Shown one piece after another: positions 1 to 11,494 of a DNA stretch of 29,384 nt (its first letter is position 1; every line of letters begins with the position of its first letter). Position numbers and translations under genes: made by a program. The notes beneath the pieces were generated by a model that worked only from the letters and a program-made list of their open reading frames with translations, did no database searches and had not been told where the DNA came from. This DNA is from Purshia tridentata (lineage: Eukaryota; Streptophyta; Magnoliopsida; Rosales; Rosaceae): NCBI GenBank assembly GCA_003254885.1, contig QANT01001330.1, positions 1 to 29,384 on the forward strand, read 5' to 3'.

Positions 1-219
1 TAGACACATCTTTATCAACTGTTATGGGCATCAGAGTTCCCTTGTAACGTTTTTTTTTTTATTGTCAAGAGATTCAAAAATTTGCGACACCTCAACCTTC
101 CGTGTATACATATACATATTTGTCCATTATTTTTTGACTATTTTATAGAATCTGCAACACATAACTTTACAATATCTATTCTTGTTTTACCAGTTATACA
201 ATATTATTATATTTGAATT

Positions 220-569
220 AAGGCTTATTCATAGATTTACAAAAGTTAAATTCTCTCACTTTTCTCCCCGAATTTTATTTGACTCCCAATAGTCAAATTT
301 TGTCAATTTTATTTATTTGTTTAGTTTTTATTTTAAATTTGGTTTGAATTTTGACTCATCAACCTCCACTTCATTTTGAAGTTATGCATCTCCTCTTTAC
401 AACCGTATAAAGATCACTCAAAATAGAGCTCTAAAACTTCATATAATGGATGAAGTTGAAAGCGTGGATGAGAGTGTGAAGTTCAGAGGATAAAGTGGGA
501 GGATTTAACTCTCAAGGGACAAAATGAGAAAAAAGTATATTTCAAAGAACAAATTCACTAAGAAGCCTT
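220..569. repeat. Inverted-repeat (foldback/MITE-like) element
   Basis: The left end (AAGGCTTATTC, then AAAGTTAAATTCTCTCACTTTT) is repeated as a diverged reverse complement at the right end (ending CACTAAGAAGCCTT, preceded inward by the complement of GAGTTAAATCCTCCCACTTT). The ends define about 350 bp with no coding capacity. I could not find a clean target-site duplication, so the superfamily is unassigned. It is one of several such insertions upstream of the MLO gene. The inverted similarity is seen directly; calling it a transposon is inference. Confidence 0.45.
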
Positions 570-798
570 GTATTAATTACAAAATGACAGATGTATGCTA
601 CGTACGAGTGTTACCTTTGTTGTCATATGATAATCTTCCTAATATACTTTCTTACCAATTAATTTAATATCTTATATTGTCAAATTATTAATTTTAATTA
701 TAAAATAAATAATTTTTTGTTAAAATATTTAAAATGTGTGATTGAGATTTACAGAATATATGTATGATAATATCAATAGCAAATACATGAAATTTTGT

Positions 799-1146
799 TA
801 ATGGGGTGGAATTTGTGCTTGGCCGGCCGTATAGTTAAAGTCTAAGCCCGACACGGCCCACTGCTCGTGGGCTGATCGTGCTCGTGTCGTACGGCCTATA
901 GCCCTTTTTGTGTTTTTATATTTTAGGGTGAGAAATTTAATTTTATAATACTTTTTCTTATTTATAATTAAGTATTAACATATTTTTTGCATGAATTAAA
1001 TATTCTTGTTGAAAAGTTATCTAAAAATAGAGAAAACGATGTTAATAAAATTGTGCCTAATTCTAGCCTGTGCTCATGTCGTGCTTGGCCCATTTACGCT
1101 AATGAGCTAAAAATTTTGATCCGACCCGACTCGTTTGACACCTCTA
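799..1146 (+). mobile_element. hAT-like MITE, copy 1 (left end degenerate)
   Basis: It ends in GTTTGACACCTCTA, the complement of a TAGAGGTGTCAAAC terminus. Its interior matches the intron element at 8089-8544 in the same orientation: GC-rich ends with repeated GGCC, CCCG and TCGTGCTC words enclose an AT-rich core with shared runs such as AAATATTCTTRTTRAAAAGT. The left end is diverged (TAATGGGGTGGAATTT instead of TAGAGGTGTCAAATGG), so the start is approximate and no target duplication can be paired. It has no coding capacity and looks like an old nonautonomous copy. Confidence 0.6.
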
Positions 1147-1554
1147 GATAGAAAATACAACAAATTATCTACATCTTGAGACATTTCATCGAACACCTTA
1201 TCTCCATTTTAAGTAAAAATATAAATGCAAACGGCAAATGGCAAATGAATAAGGAACTTGACGAAGGCGATAGACAACACTTAGAAGCCACAAATCACAA
1301 TGCATCTAGAGAACTTGTGGGATACGTTCTCCCCTGCCATGAAGTAATAAATTCAGTATGTAGGTGTATCCGGAACGTACGCAGAAACACCAAGTCAATA
1401 ATACATACAAACCTTTAATATTGTATATATATATATACATTATTGACTTAGCACTTGTTCTATGAATTTTTAACCCTGTCTCCCTCAGTCAGTCATGTTG
1501 TATTCCTCATGAACTGGGCTCTCTAATCGTAGCTTTCTGCATATATATATACAT

Positions 1555-1925
1555 AAAATGAGATTTCATATTTATGAAATTCTTCATAGGGTCATTTCAT
1601 GAAGTATTTAAACAATCTGAACCGTTTATTTTTCAAGTCTATATTTAAATATTATCATTGCAAAAAGTTGAGCAAATTGGAAACTATTAAGCTATCAACT
1701 TTGATCGAATAAATAGACGAACAAAATATTTCTATAAACACTTGAAATTGTGATAATTTAATTAAAGGTCAAATGGTTTTCTATTAATCTAAATTTTTGT
1801 AAGTATGATCCTTTAATGGAGATTGAAAAAATAGACGGTTCCGATGATCAAATTATAATGTGGAGTGGGCTCATGAGAAATCTCACAAATAAACTTAAAT
1901 ATGAGATTCCATACTTAAAAGAGTC
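1555..1925. repeat. Degenerate inverted-repeat element (tentative)
   Basis: The left side reads TGAGATTTCATATTTA and then CTGAACCGTTTATTTTT. The right side carries the approximate complement: GAAAAAATAGACGGTTCC, then GAGAAATCTCA and TAAATATGAGATTCC. The order GAGATTT-then-ACCGT is mirrored at the other end, as in a decayed foldback MITE. Matches are patchy, the edges are uncertain and I see no target duplication. It could also be chance similarity in AT-rich DNA. Confidence 0.3.
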
Positions 1926-2555
1926 TATATATATATATATAAGAGCCATTCACATTTTTTGTTTTTATAAGAATATATAATCTTGAAGTTTGGTAGACTA
2001 TAATTCTTTGTTCATGGCTTGATCAGTTATTAGCCATTGGATTGGGGATCCAAGAGGTGTGGCAAACAAAAATAACGTACGTACTGCCTTCAGGATTCTT
2101 CAGCTTAAGGAAATTTGAAGCAAAGAGTTGACTCTTAACGGTGTTGAGTACATGTGTACGTAGGGAATTAGGTATAGATGCCTTTTAACAATTAAAACAA
2201 GTTTCACATACTATATATTGTCAGAGTCATCAAATGCATGTTGTGGTAGTATTTCATTTTTATCAATTTTGAATCCATCTCAACCATATTTTTTTATTAC
2301 AAATAAAATAGAGAGATTCTTCAGTACGACAGTAGTGACATGTATATATAGTGCGACATTCAATAATATATTGACATATTCCATTTCAAATAAAATTTAT
2401 AATTTTAAAAAATAAACAGTGTACATGACTTCAAAGTATTGAGAGATAAAAGAGCTCTAATCAAGAATTTCTTAAAAAAATACGAACATGTATAAATTAT
2501 ATGTGGGTTACCCAAGCAAGTAGTGATAGAGAATAAGAAAAAGATTAGGTAATAA

Positions 2556-2857
2556 GGCTATGTTTGGAAAGCAGGATAGGTCTAGACAGCACAAAAGAGT
2601 AAAAATCACATTGGAAAGCAGCTTTTCTGGTAGAGGAAGAAGAAGGTAAAGATGGTCAAAATAAGTCATAAGTGAAGAAATTATTTCTTAAAATAAGCCA
2701 TGTGTTTGGTGAGGACAATTGTCCTGAGTTTTTATGAACACTTTTGCTAACTTATTGTCATCTCTCCACATCTTCTTCTTCCACTAAAAAAGTGTCGCAT
2801 ACTAGTATTTTTACTATTTAGTGCTGTCTAGACATATTCTGCAGTTCAAACAAAGCC
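2556..2857. mobile_element. Tourist-like (PIF/Harbinger-type) MITE
   Basis: There are terminal inverted repeats of about 50 bp. The left end begins GGCTATGTTTGGAAAGCAGG and runs on through GTCTAGACAGCAC and AGTAAAAAT. The reverse complement of the right end begins GGCTTTGTTTGAACTGCAG and contains the same GTCTAGACAGCAC and AGTAAAAAT words in the same order. The left flank is TAA and the right flank AAA, which fits a 3-bp TAA target duplication with one change. At 302 bp with no coding capacity it fits a Tourist-type MITE. It lies 590-890 bp upstream of the MLO start codon, within a plausible promoter distance. Confidence 0.7.
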
Positions 2858-3202
2858 AAAATGTACTAACCCTCTCTCACTACTTGCGGCTAACCCATAT
2901 AAATTATTAATTGTTTACTACATAATGTAATAATATCTCATTTATTTAAATTATGATGACTCATTAACAATTAAAATAAATATAAGATCAATATGTAACA
3001 TATTGACCAATTATTTGATGAGCAATTATATTTTTGTTTGATCTGTTTTTGATGAGCAAATTTAATCAACCTACCATTTCTAAAATATATATACTTGTGC
3101 CAATTAATCGCTTAAGGGAATACAAGCATATTCAGTCAAAGAAAACTTTGTTTGATTTTTGATCAAGTAGTCAAGGACTCATTCAAGTGTCTCGGTCTAC
3201 AG

Positions 3203-3205
<3 letters not shown>

Positions 3206-3246
<41 letters not shown>

Positions 3247-3248
3247 TT
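3206..3248 (+). repeat. (TC)n microsatellite in MLO promoter
   Basis: A run of TC/CT dinucleotides with two short TTC/TTTC interruptions lies about 110-150 bp upstream of the TATA box. A second CT tract at 3414-3440 abuts the start codon as part of the 5' leader. Pyrimidine-rich tracts around plant start sites often bind GAGA-factor (BBR/BPC) proteins; that role is inference here. Such tracts also vary in length between individuals. Confidence 0.85.
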
Positions 3249-3356
3249 CTCTGCTCCCTTAATTAACGCGTTTAAAAGTCAAAATGATCCACTGGGGTCC
3301 CCTCCATTTTTCCTTCCTTGGATTCATATCAACTTCCTTATAACACCCGCAACCTC

Positions 3357-3362
3357 TATAAA
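3357..3362 (+). promoter_or_regulatory. TATA box of the MLO gene
   Basis: TATAAA in the context CCTCTATAAACTC lies 90 bp upstream of the MLO ATG. Initiation about 30 bp downstream would give a 55-60 nt pyrimidine-rich leader ending in a CT tract next to the start codon. A weaker alternative, TTATAA, occurs at 3338-3343. Confidence 0.6.
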
Positions 3363-3446
3363 CTCTCTTCTGTCACATTACAGTTACCCACCTCGTAGAT
3401 CATCCCATCACCACTCTCTCTCTCTCTCTCCCCCTCTCTCATAACC

Positions 3447-6400
3447 ATGGCAGCGGCAACAGCAGGAAGATCTTTAGAGCAAACCCCAACATGGGCTGTT
3501 GCCGTAGTCTGTTTTGTGTTGGTTTTAATCTCTATTATTATTGAGTACATAATCGAACTTATAGGAAAGGTACACACACATATATATATGTCTAATTACT
3601 ACATCCACATGTACAGAACTTAACCCAGTTCAAAGCAAAGCTCAAATGGGTTTCTGAACCGACTTTTCGTGCTTCAATTAGTTTAACATATTATGCATAT
3701 GGGTTTGTTATCTATGGTTCTCCAACACTGAAATATATTCGATCTTCCACCATTTTTGCAGTGGCTCAAGAAGAAACACAAAAGAGCTCTTTTCGAATCA
3801 CTTGAAAAGATCAAATCAGGTACAAACCACAAACCCATTTCATACCTTAGCCTTATAAGCTTAATTAGATAATCAAATATTCAAGAGATTAATTAAGCTA
3901 ATTAATTATGTTTTTTGTGTGTAGAGCTTATGCTATTGGGGTTCATATCCTTGCTCCTAACAGTGGGGCAAGGCCCCATATCCAACATATGCATATCGGA
4001 GAAGCTGGGGAACACGTGGCATCCATGTAACGAGAAGCAGGAGGAAGCGAAATATACGAAAGACGAGGAAGAAGAGTCTCATGAAACCCCAAGCAGGAGA
4101 CTGCTGGCAGCGTTCGAATCTGGGGGTGTCCAACGCCGCGTTTTGGCGGCTGCTGGAACCGACAAATGTGCAGCGAAGGTATGTGTGAAAATTGTGAATT
4201 TCTAGCAGCCACTAAATTATTCATTTTTGTTTTATATTTTCTAGAATTTATATTCGTTGAATAAAATATAAGCCAAGAGGTACATCTAAGAGGACCCATT
4301 TGTACAAAATTACAAATTCCATGCTTTATCGTTTTCCTGTACGTATATATACAAATATATAAACCAGTATAACGTATGGGCATGGAATTTCCATGCAAAT
4401 TTAATTTATTGTTTATTAGTGACTTAATCAGTGTTGGTTTTTACTAGCTAGAATCTAGAAACCCAAGTCGGTGAGCTAAATTTTCTCTCTTATTTAGTAC
4501 CTGCATTTCTTTATTTATTACGGAAACCTTGTTTTGCTAGATATTCTAGCTAGCTAACAACGTAATATTATTTTACTAATTTAGATTATTAATTAAACTA
4601 ACTCTTAAATAATGAAGACATATATATTCAAAGCCTGACAAAAAAGAAAATATTATTGTATTTTGCAGGGGAAAGTTCCTTTTATATCTGCGGATGGTAT
4701 TCATCAGTTGCATATCTTCATCTTTGTGTTGGCTGTTTTCCATGTCCTTTATTGTATCCTCACCATGGCTCTAGGAAGAGCCAAGGTGCGTAATATATTT
4801 AATTTTCCATCACATCACAATTTACAAATCTCTTTAATTAATTGATTAAATTAATTAATTAATGATCGATGACTATTTGGTGAGTCAGATGAGAAGTTGG
4901 AAGCGGTGGGAAAAGGAAACAAGAACAGCTGAATATCAATTCTCACATGGTAAGTATATATATATATATAAGCTCCAAGAGCCATTCTTATAAGTTAAAT
5001 ATATATAAGCAATAATATAATTATTTTAGTCCTGTAGTTGTCTATCTATCTGTCATTTTAAATTACAAAAGAAAAAGTAATAACTTTTAAACAACATAAA
5101 AAGTCAAACAAATTTGACAAATGCAGATATAAATTAAGTACATAACATGTGGTTTAAAAAAGTGTATTAATTAATTTAAGTGTTGCGTGTATCACAGATC
5201 CAGAGCGATTCAGGTTCACGAGGGACACATCCTTTGGGAGAAGGCACTTAAGCTATTGGACCAAAACCCCTTTTCTTATGTGGATAGTAAGTGTTTTTTT
5301 TTTATCACTTTTGCTTTTAACACCTTTTATAGAGCCATATTTTATTTCATCATGAATTATAAAACTATTAAACTAACTAGCTAGTAATATAGAGAAGAAT
5401 GTTTTTCGTTTGGATCGACCATCTAACATAAATATGTTGTCAGATTATCAATTTAATAATCATTAATTAGATACATATTTATTTGAATGTATAATTTATT
5501 TCTAAGTCTAAATAGTAATATAACATATTAAATTATTTAACATAAGCTTTGAAATTAATTTGTGGAGGAAAAAATTTGAACTTTGAAATTCGCATTAATC
5601 ATCATAAGCGAGCTAGACTTCAACATTGATATATTTCTATTTTCTTGTCAAACAATAAATTAAGAATCTAAATGTTTGTTGCATGTCGCTCAATGGGCAT
5701 ACTCTGATTATTTACTTATTTATTTGTGTTTTTTATTTTTTAGAGTTAGAACTTAGAGCTTGTTCATATGTTACTTTCCTAGTCACTTATCAAGTGATCC
5801 ATTGCTCTTTAGCGTAACAAAATGACTCCACATTCTAACTTAAATGTCAATAATAAGGAAATTAAAGCTGCCATTTAAAGTGATATGTATTTGGCATTGG
5901 ATTAATTAGGAAATGATGAGGGTCAAATATAAGTTCGGTAATTGTGTTTAATTATATTGTAATTGTTATTAATCAATTATTGTCTATGATATTTGACTTA
6001 GCGTATGCCTAAACCTCTTAGAAATGTTAGTGATAGTGATGTATTACTTTTCCACAAGAATGATGGCTTGACCATTGTACTCAATCCTTCAACCCATATT
6101 TGACCCAAATTGTGCCGGTGTTGCTTCTGCAAATTCATTTTCTTTCCTGCTGGAAGGTCATGTCCCTTTTTATCACTTTATATTTTTCAATCTTATCGGA
6201 GAATATTTAGAATACAATAAATGTGAAGAAAAATATTTAAGATTTTGGAAAATGATCTTTTGACACATTGAATAAATTGATTTTTTTTAAAAAACTAAAT
6301 TGAATTTTTGACTTATCATTTTCAATTATCCCTTAAAGTCTTTTCAAATTTTAAATTTCTTTAAAAATTTTCAACAAATCAAGTTGAATGAGGCTCTCCA

Positions 6401-9400
6401 AATTTCTAAGGCTCTAACGTTCAACCTTTATATGATTTGGAAAATTTTCAATTTTAGTATTGGAGAACATACCATTCTCCAAATTTAACTTCTTCTTTTT
6501 TTATCTTATCCTCATATTTGAAATAAATATAGGAAAATAATTGAAGATGCGCTCTCATAATTAATTTTTTTTTTTGGGTGAAAGGAAAATGCTTTCTTTA
6601 GCAATATGTGAATTTTTTATATTGATTCTTGTTTGAACATGTAATTTAAATAGGCGATCTATCGTCCTAGTATATTGGATTGAAGGATTTCTCTAATGCG
6701 AGATAGTTTTTCTGGATCAATGTGGATATAAGACATTGATCGATCGGTGTATCATATTAATCATGCAAAACACATTTCACGTTAAAAAATTCTCTTATTA
6801 AATCGTCATATAAGACTAGCTAGTAATTAACCTATGTTTTAAATATCTAAATATTATTAGATGTGTCGGAAGTAATGAAAAATATTGATTTTAAAAATAA
6901 TAAAATATTTGTTGTGTATTAGTGTGGAAACGTTTAGGGCTTAGCGTAAGGAAATTTCTTCTTGTCCTTTCTATAATCAGAATGGACAAAATTAACACCA
7001 TGACTCGGAGGCCAAAATAATTTGTTTGAAAAGTGCTTTTAGCAGTGGTGTGAAAAGCGCTTTGTGCAGATGATCATGATCATATATCAATTATGATCTC
7101 TTCTCAGTTTGATGGCTTTGACTTGTTAATTCAATACTGAAGACCTTTCTAGAAAATAGATCGATATCGTGAGAAATGAAATAAAGCCCTATATATTGAG
7201 CCTTCCAGAATATCAAAAGTACCATATTCTTAAAAGTGCTTATTGTTTTGATATAACCTCCACTGTAAAACACCTGCACTATTGCAGAGTCAAAAGGTCA
7301 AAAGACCTTGGACTTTGGACCATGCACAATCATTATCCATGACCCAATACTATAGTTTAAATGATAAATATAATTATGTTATAAATATTTTCTTAGTCAT
7401 AGATCTTTATATTTTATGTTATTAGATTGAGAGTAATTAAGTAAATATTTAATAAAAATATTTTATAGGCTAATTTATGTTATCCCAACAATATGGCAGT
7501 GACGGTCTAACTATGCCACTTTAAATAAGGACAAGGTCGTGGCCAAGATAATTTCCTCCTTTTTGTAATAGTTTGACTTTTTAATAGGACACCTAATTTG
7601 ATTTTATATTCTCAATTCACATAACAACCAACTTCGTATTGAATGACGTGTTGAGCCCAATGATCTAAATGTCACAAAATTAATAAGAACAAATGGTGGA
7701 AGTCTAAGACTTTAGTTCTTATATCTGCTTAGTTTTATATTCTTCTATTTCATCAATTTATTGATGTGTTGACCTAGGCTAATTTTATTTATATGTTTGA
7801 CCTAAGGGTGTTTATTTGTTTTGCATTTTCTTTTCTCCTTTCACATTTTCCATGAATTTATTTAATTATTTAATTTTATATTTTCATTGCAGGTTTGTTT
7901 TTTCAGACAATTTGTTAGATCAGTTCCCAAAGTTGATTATTTAACCTTGCGGCATGGATTTATCATGGTAAGTTTTTATTTATGCTAGATACATAAAATA
8001 AAAGGCTTATTTATTAGTAAAAAGAATATAATAAATAATTTACATGAATGTTTGTGTGAGATAATATAGTATACTGTATACATGAATATAGAGGTGTCAA
8101 ATGGGCCGGTTTGGTCCGGCCTATTTAATTTGAGCCTATTGTGTTTTCATGTCGTACTTGGACATGGACCATATAATTAAGGCCTAAACTCGGTATGGCT
8201 CACTAGTCATTCGTGCTCGTGTCGTATCTTAAATAGGCCGACCCATGAACTTTTTCTTTCTTTTTATCTTTTTATGGTGAAAAAATTAATTTTATGATAT
8301 TTTTCTTATTTAAATTAAATATTAAAATTTATTTGTATGAAAATTAAATATTCTTATTAAAAAGTTCTCTAAAAATATAAAAAATAATGTTAAAAGAGCC
8401 GCGCCTATTTCGGGCCCGTGCATGTCGTGCTCATGCTATGCCGAGCGCAATAGGCTAAAAACTTTGGCTTGACCCATTTACTCGTACCATGCCATGTCAT
8501 GCTCATGCCGTATTCGGGCCAGCCTAGCATGTTTGACACTTTTACATGAACACATGCTATATATGACCTTAGCAGTTATATCAGTTTGGGATATAATTTT
8601 TTTTTAATAAATAAATAATATTTCAGGCACATTTGGCACCTCAAAGCCATCAGAAATTCAATTTCCAAAAATACATAAACAGATCACTTGAAGAGGATTT
8701 CAAGGTGGTTGTGGGAATCAGGTCAGTGATCATTTGTTTTTTTTTTTTAATTATAATAAATCTTTTTATTTTCAGATTTTTATGCTATGAAATTATTCAA
8801 ATTAATGCCCTTTCGTAGATTTAATATTTGCAATTTTTTTAGTAATAATATTTGTCTTTGTTTTCAAATTTCAGTCCTCCAATTTGGGGCTTTGCTGTGA
8901 TATTTCTACTCTTTAATACTCATGGTGAGTTAAGAATAAATTTTCAAGTATACTTTTATATTTATGCTTCGAAAGATAACAAAATTGAGTTTGTATTTGT
9001 GTACTGATACTTTGTTGTTTCATTTAAAAGGTAACACATCTCTAATAAGTGTTCATAACAAACGTAGGAATATAATCTTATACTCATTCTCATGCTTTAT
9101 TCCCGCAAAACAAACCACCCCAAATCTTCAATGTTTCACTTTAACCCCTACTTTTTGCCATAAACCTAAACATAACACTGCTCTTATTTAATTATTACTC
9201 TTCACTTTGTGTTGGACAGGCTGGTATTCTTATCTTTGGCTACCATTTGTCCCATTAATTGTAAGCAAAATCCTTCCTTCATATGTTATAGTTCATCCAA
9301 ATCCAAATAATTATAAGGGTAAATAGTCATTTTTGTCTCCAAACTATTACACTTATATCAGTTTGGTTCCCAGACTTCTAATTTGGAAAATTAAGGATTC

Positions 9401-11190
9401 TGACTATTTCAATTTTGCCAATTGAGGACTTTTCCATCAATTTGGATATTTTTCATCCAAATTTAGCAAGAAATAAAGGAGAAAAAAATGATGCATGAAG
9501 AAAAAAAAGTAAGATTTAACTAAAAGAAACCATTTTACACTAAAAAATGACTTTACATGGTGCTATAAAAACATAAATTTGTATAAAAAATGTGCAAATT
9601 GATGAAAAAGCCCTTAATTGACAAAATTGAAAAAGTTAGAGTCCTTAATTTCCAAATTAGAAGTCTGGGGATCAAACTGATACAAGTGTAATAATCTAGG
9701 AACTAAAATGACTATTTCTCCTAATTATAATATATAGTCAGAAGATAGATCTAACTGTGGGCAATGCACTTGCATGCAGATCATTCTATTGGTGGGCACC
9801 AAGCTACAGGTGATTATAACCAAAATGGGTCTTAGAATTCAAGACAGAGGAGAGGTTGTGAAGGGGGTACCAGTGGTTCAGCCTGGTGATGACCTCTTCT
9901 GGTTCAACCGCCCTCGACTCATTCTCTACCTCATCAACTTTGTTCTCTTTCAGGTACAAAAAATTTGAGCTTTAGTTTTTAGAATTCAAAATCATGTAAA
10001 ATATATTGACTACCCTTGTGTGTGACTTTTTCATTTTATCAATTGCAGAATGCATTCCAACTTGCTTTCTTTGCATGGAGTTGGGTAAGTATTGGTATTG
10101 CTACATCTTTTTAGCCTTTTTGGTTTATTTTACACTCAGAGCCTGTTTGGATTATTATATGGATTCGGCCTTTGTTTGGGTCTACTTTGAATAGGTGGAT
10201 TTGGATTTATAGCCCAAATTAGACAGAGCCCATATTTACTATTTTTCTGACCAAGTCACTTTTTGTTCTTTTTCAGTATGAATTTAGTCTAAAATCTTGC
10301 TTTCACGAGCATCTGGAGGATGTGATCATCAGAGTTTCAATGGGGTGAGTCTCACTTCTTTGGCCTTTAATGACTTCCTAATTAATTTCTCAAACATTTG
10401 AAGTGTTCTAACACAGTCAATGTTGGAGATTTCAGGGTCCTAATAGAGATTCTGTGCAGCTATGTCACTCTCCCTCTCTATGCCCTTGTCACTCAGGTAA
10501 AAATATAATATACATCAGATATACTGCATCATAAACTGTTCAGCATGTTATATGTTACTAAATAGAAAATCATGTATAAATTTAATACCGGTTTTAATTC
10601 ACAGTGTGATAACATAACATGATCAATGTTTATCAGACAATTTAACATATTATGTTGTCGATGTGAATATATATGAATCCTCAAATATATTTTGATATGA
10701 GCAGATGGGATCGACCATGAAACCAACCATATTCAATGAAAGAGTGGCCGCAGCTCTACGCAAATGGCATCTCACGGCTAAGAAGCACATAAAGCAGAAC
10801 AAAGGGTCTGTAACCCCATTGTCTAGCAGACCAAACACTCCATCCCACCACATGTCCCCAGTCCACCTCCTGCGACACTATCGCAGCGAGGTGGATAGCT
10901 TCCACAATTCACCAAGAAGATCGAATTTCGATGCTGATCAACGATGGGACAATGAGTCACCCTCTCCCTCACACAAACTCCATGTAGATGGTTCGTCCCA
11001 CCAGCACCAAATCGAATTGGGTCACGCAGAGTACGACAGGGCTGATGTCCTTGAATCCAATTCGTTTCACATGGCCACTACTACTACTATAAGTAGTGCA
11101 GCTCCACAACCGACTGAAACCCAACAAGAAATTAACGTTAATGCACGGTCGAAAAAAGACTTCTCATTTGACAAGAGGCAAAGCATATAA
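3447..11190 (+). CDS. MLO-like protein, clade V type (complete, 15 exons, 595 aa)
   Basis: Seven-transmembrane plant MLO protein of plasma membrane/endomembranes. Coding exons: 3447-3569, 3762-3819, 3925-4178, 4669-4785, 4889-4949, 5198-5286, 7893-7967, 8627-8721, 8875-8924, 9220-9260, 9780-9953, 10049-10084, 10277-10344, 10436-10496, 10705-11190. All introns are GT-AG and the frame stays open for 1788 nt. Family blocks include [17 protein letters not shown] (205-221), [40 protein letters not shown] and [10 protein letters not shown]. Hydrophobic segments fall near 16-37, 62-80, 159-180, 291-309, 310-334, 368-395 and 413-437. A predicted calmodulin-binding helix surrounds W455 ([14 protein letters not shown]). 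The C-terminus has a [11 protein letters not shown] block and DFSF at 586-589, the [D/E]F[S/T]F signature of clade V. Dicot clade V members (Arabidopsis MLO2/6/12, grape, tomato, Prunus and apple homologues) are powdery mildew susceptibility factors; that role here is inferred from clade. Length matches the usual 560-600 aa. Introns 7 and 10 carry MITEs; intron 6 is unusually long. Confidence 0.96.
5287..7892 (+). other. Long intron 6 of MLO (2.6 kb)
   Basis: This intron separates the exon ending FLMWI from the exon starting VCFFRQF. It is by far the longest in the gene; most others are 90-660 bp. The content is AT-rich with poly-T and poly-A runs. I see no reading frame with recognisable protein similarity and no clear terminal repeats. 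Its size suggests old, decayed insertions, but I cannot define their edges. Confidence 0.8.
8089..8544 (+). mobile_element. hAT-like MITE, copy 2, in MLO intron 7
   Basis: The terminal inverted repeats are TAGAGGTGTCAAA on the left and, as reverse complement of the right end, TAAAAGTGTCAAA. The element is flanked by near-perfect 8-bp target duplications: CATGAATA at 8081-8088 and CATGAACA at 8545-8552. An 8-bp duplication with a TAGNG terminus fits the hAT superfamily. Its 456 bp have GC-rich ends, an AT-rich core and no coding capacity. It matches copy 1 (799-1146) and lies wholly inside intron 7 (7968-8626), 122 bp after the donor and 82 bp before the acceptor. Confidence 0.85.
9317..9721. 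mobile_element. Mutator-like MITE (long TIR) in MLO intron 10
   Basis: Inverted repeats of roughly 130 bp at both ends (left starts GGGTAAATAGTCATTTT; reverse complement of the right starts GGAGAAATAGTCATTTT) enclose a short AT-rich centre. They are flanked by a perfect 9-bp duplication, TAATTATAA, at 9308-9316 and 9722-9730. Long terminal inverted repeats with a 9-bp duplication are typical of nonautonomous Mutator-like elements. The transcript would fold into a long imperfect hairpin. It sits 56 bp after the donor and 58 bp before the acceptor of the intron (9261-9779). Confidence 0.9.
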
Positions 11191-11494
11191 ACATGTTTTA
11201 AGCGTTGCAAAATTTTGCTTCATCCATTGCCATTAGAGATTGACTGGGGTTGGTGATCATGGTGCCATATGCGACGGTGACGATGACAATTATATATAAG
11301 GCCGACGATCCTATGATTGGAGCAAATGGAGACAGTACGTACTTAAGGCCATAGATTTTGCTTTACTTTGTAAATTACTGTTCTTTCACTTCTTTTCTTG
11401 GTTTGCTTGCTTCAAATTTGGCAGGAATATATGTATACCAGTGAACGTTTCAATTGTTTAAGTACTTCATGTAATTTTTAGCATTTGTTCTGTA

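Larger units (their letters stand above)
1..3354. other. Intergenic region upstream of MLO
   Basis: No reading frame here resembles a known protein; the longest, about 80 codons at 1176-1418, shows no recognisable domain. The region holds four inverted-repeat or MITE-like elements (separate entries), short TA microsatellites near 1424-1439 and 1925-1941, and AT-rich unique sequence. The last 250 bp become pyrimidine-rich and lead into the MLO promoter. Confidence 0.7.

Noticed and set aside
3943..4398. 151-codon minus-strand frame
   Set aside because: It lies antisense to MLO exon 3 and adjoining intron sequence, has no recognisable domain, and the sense strand is clearly coding.
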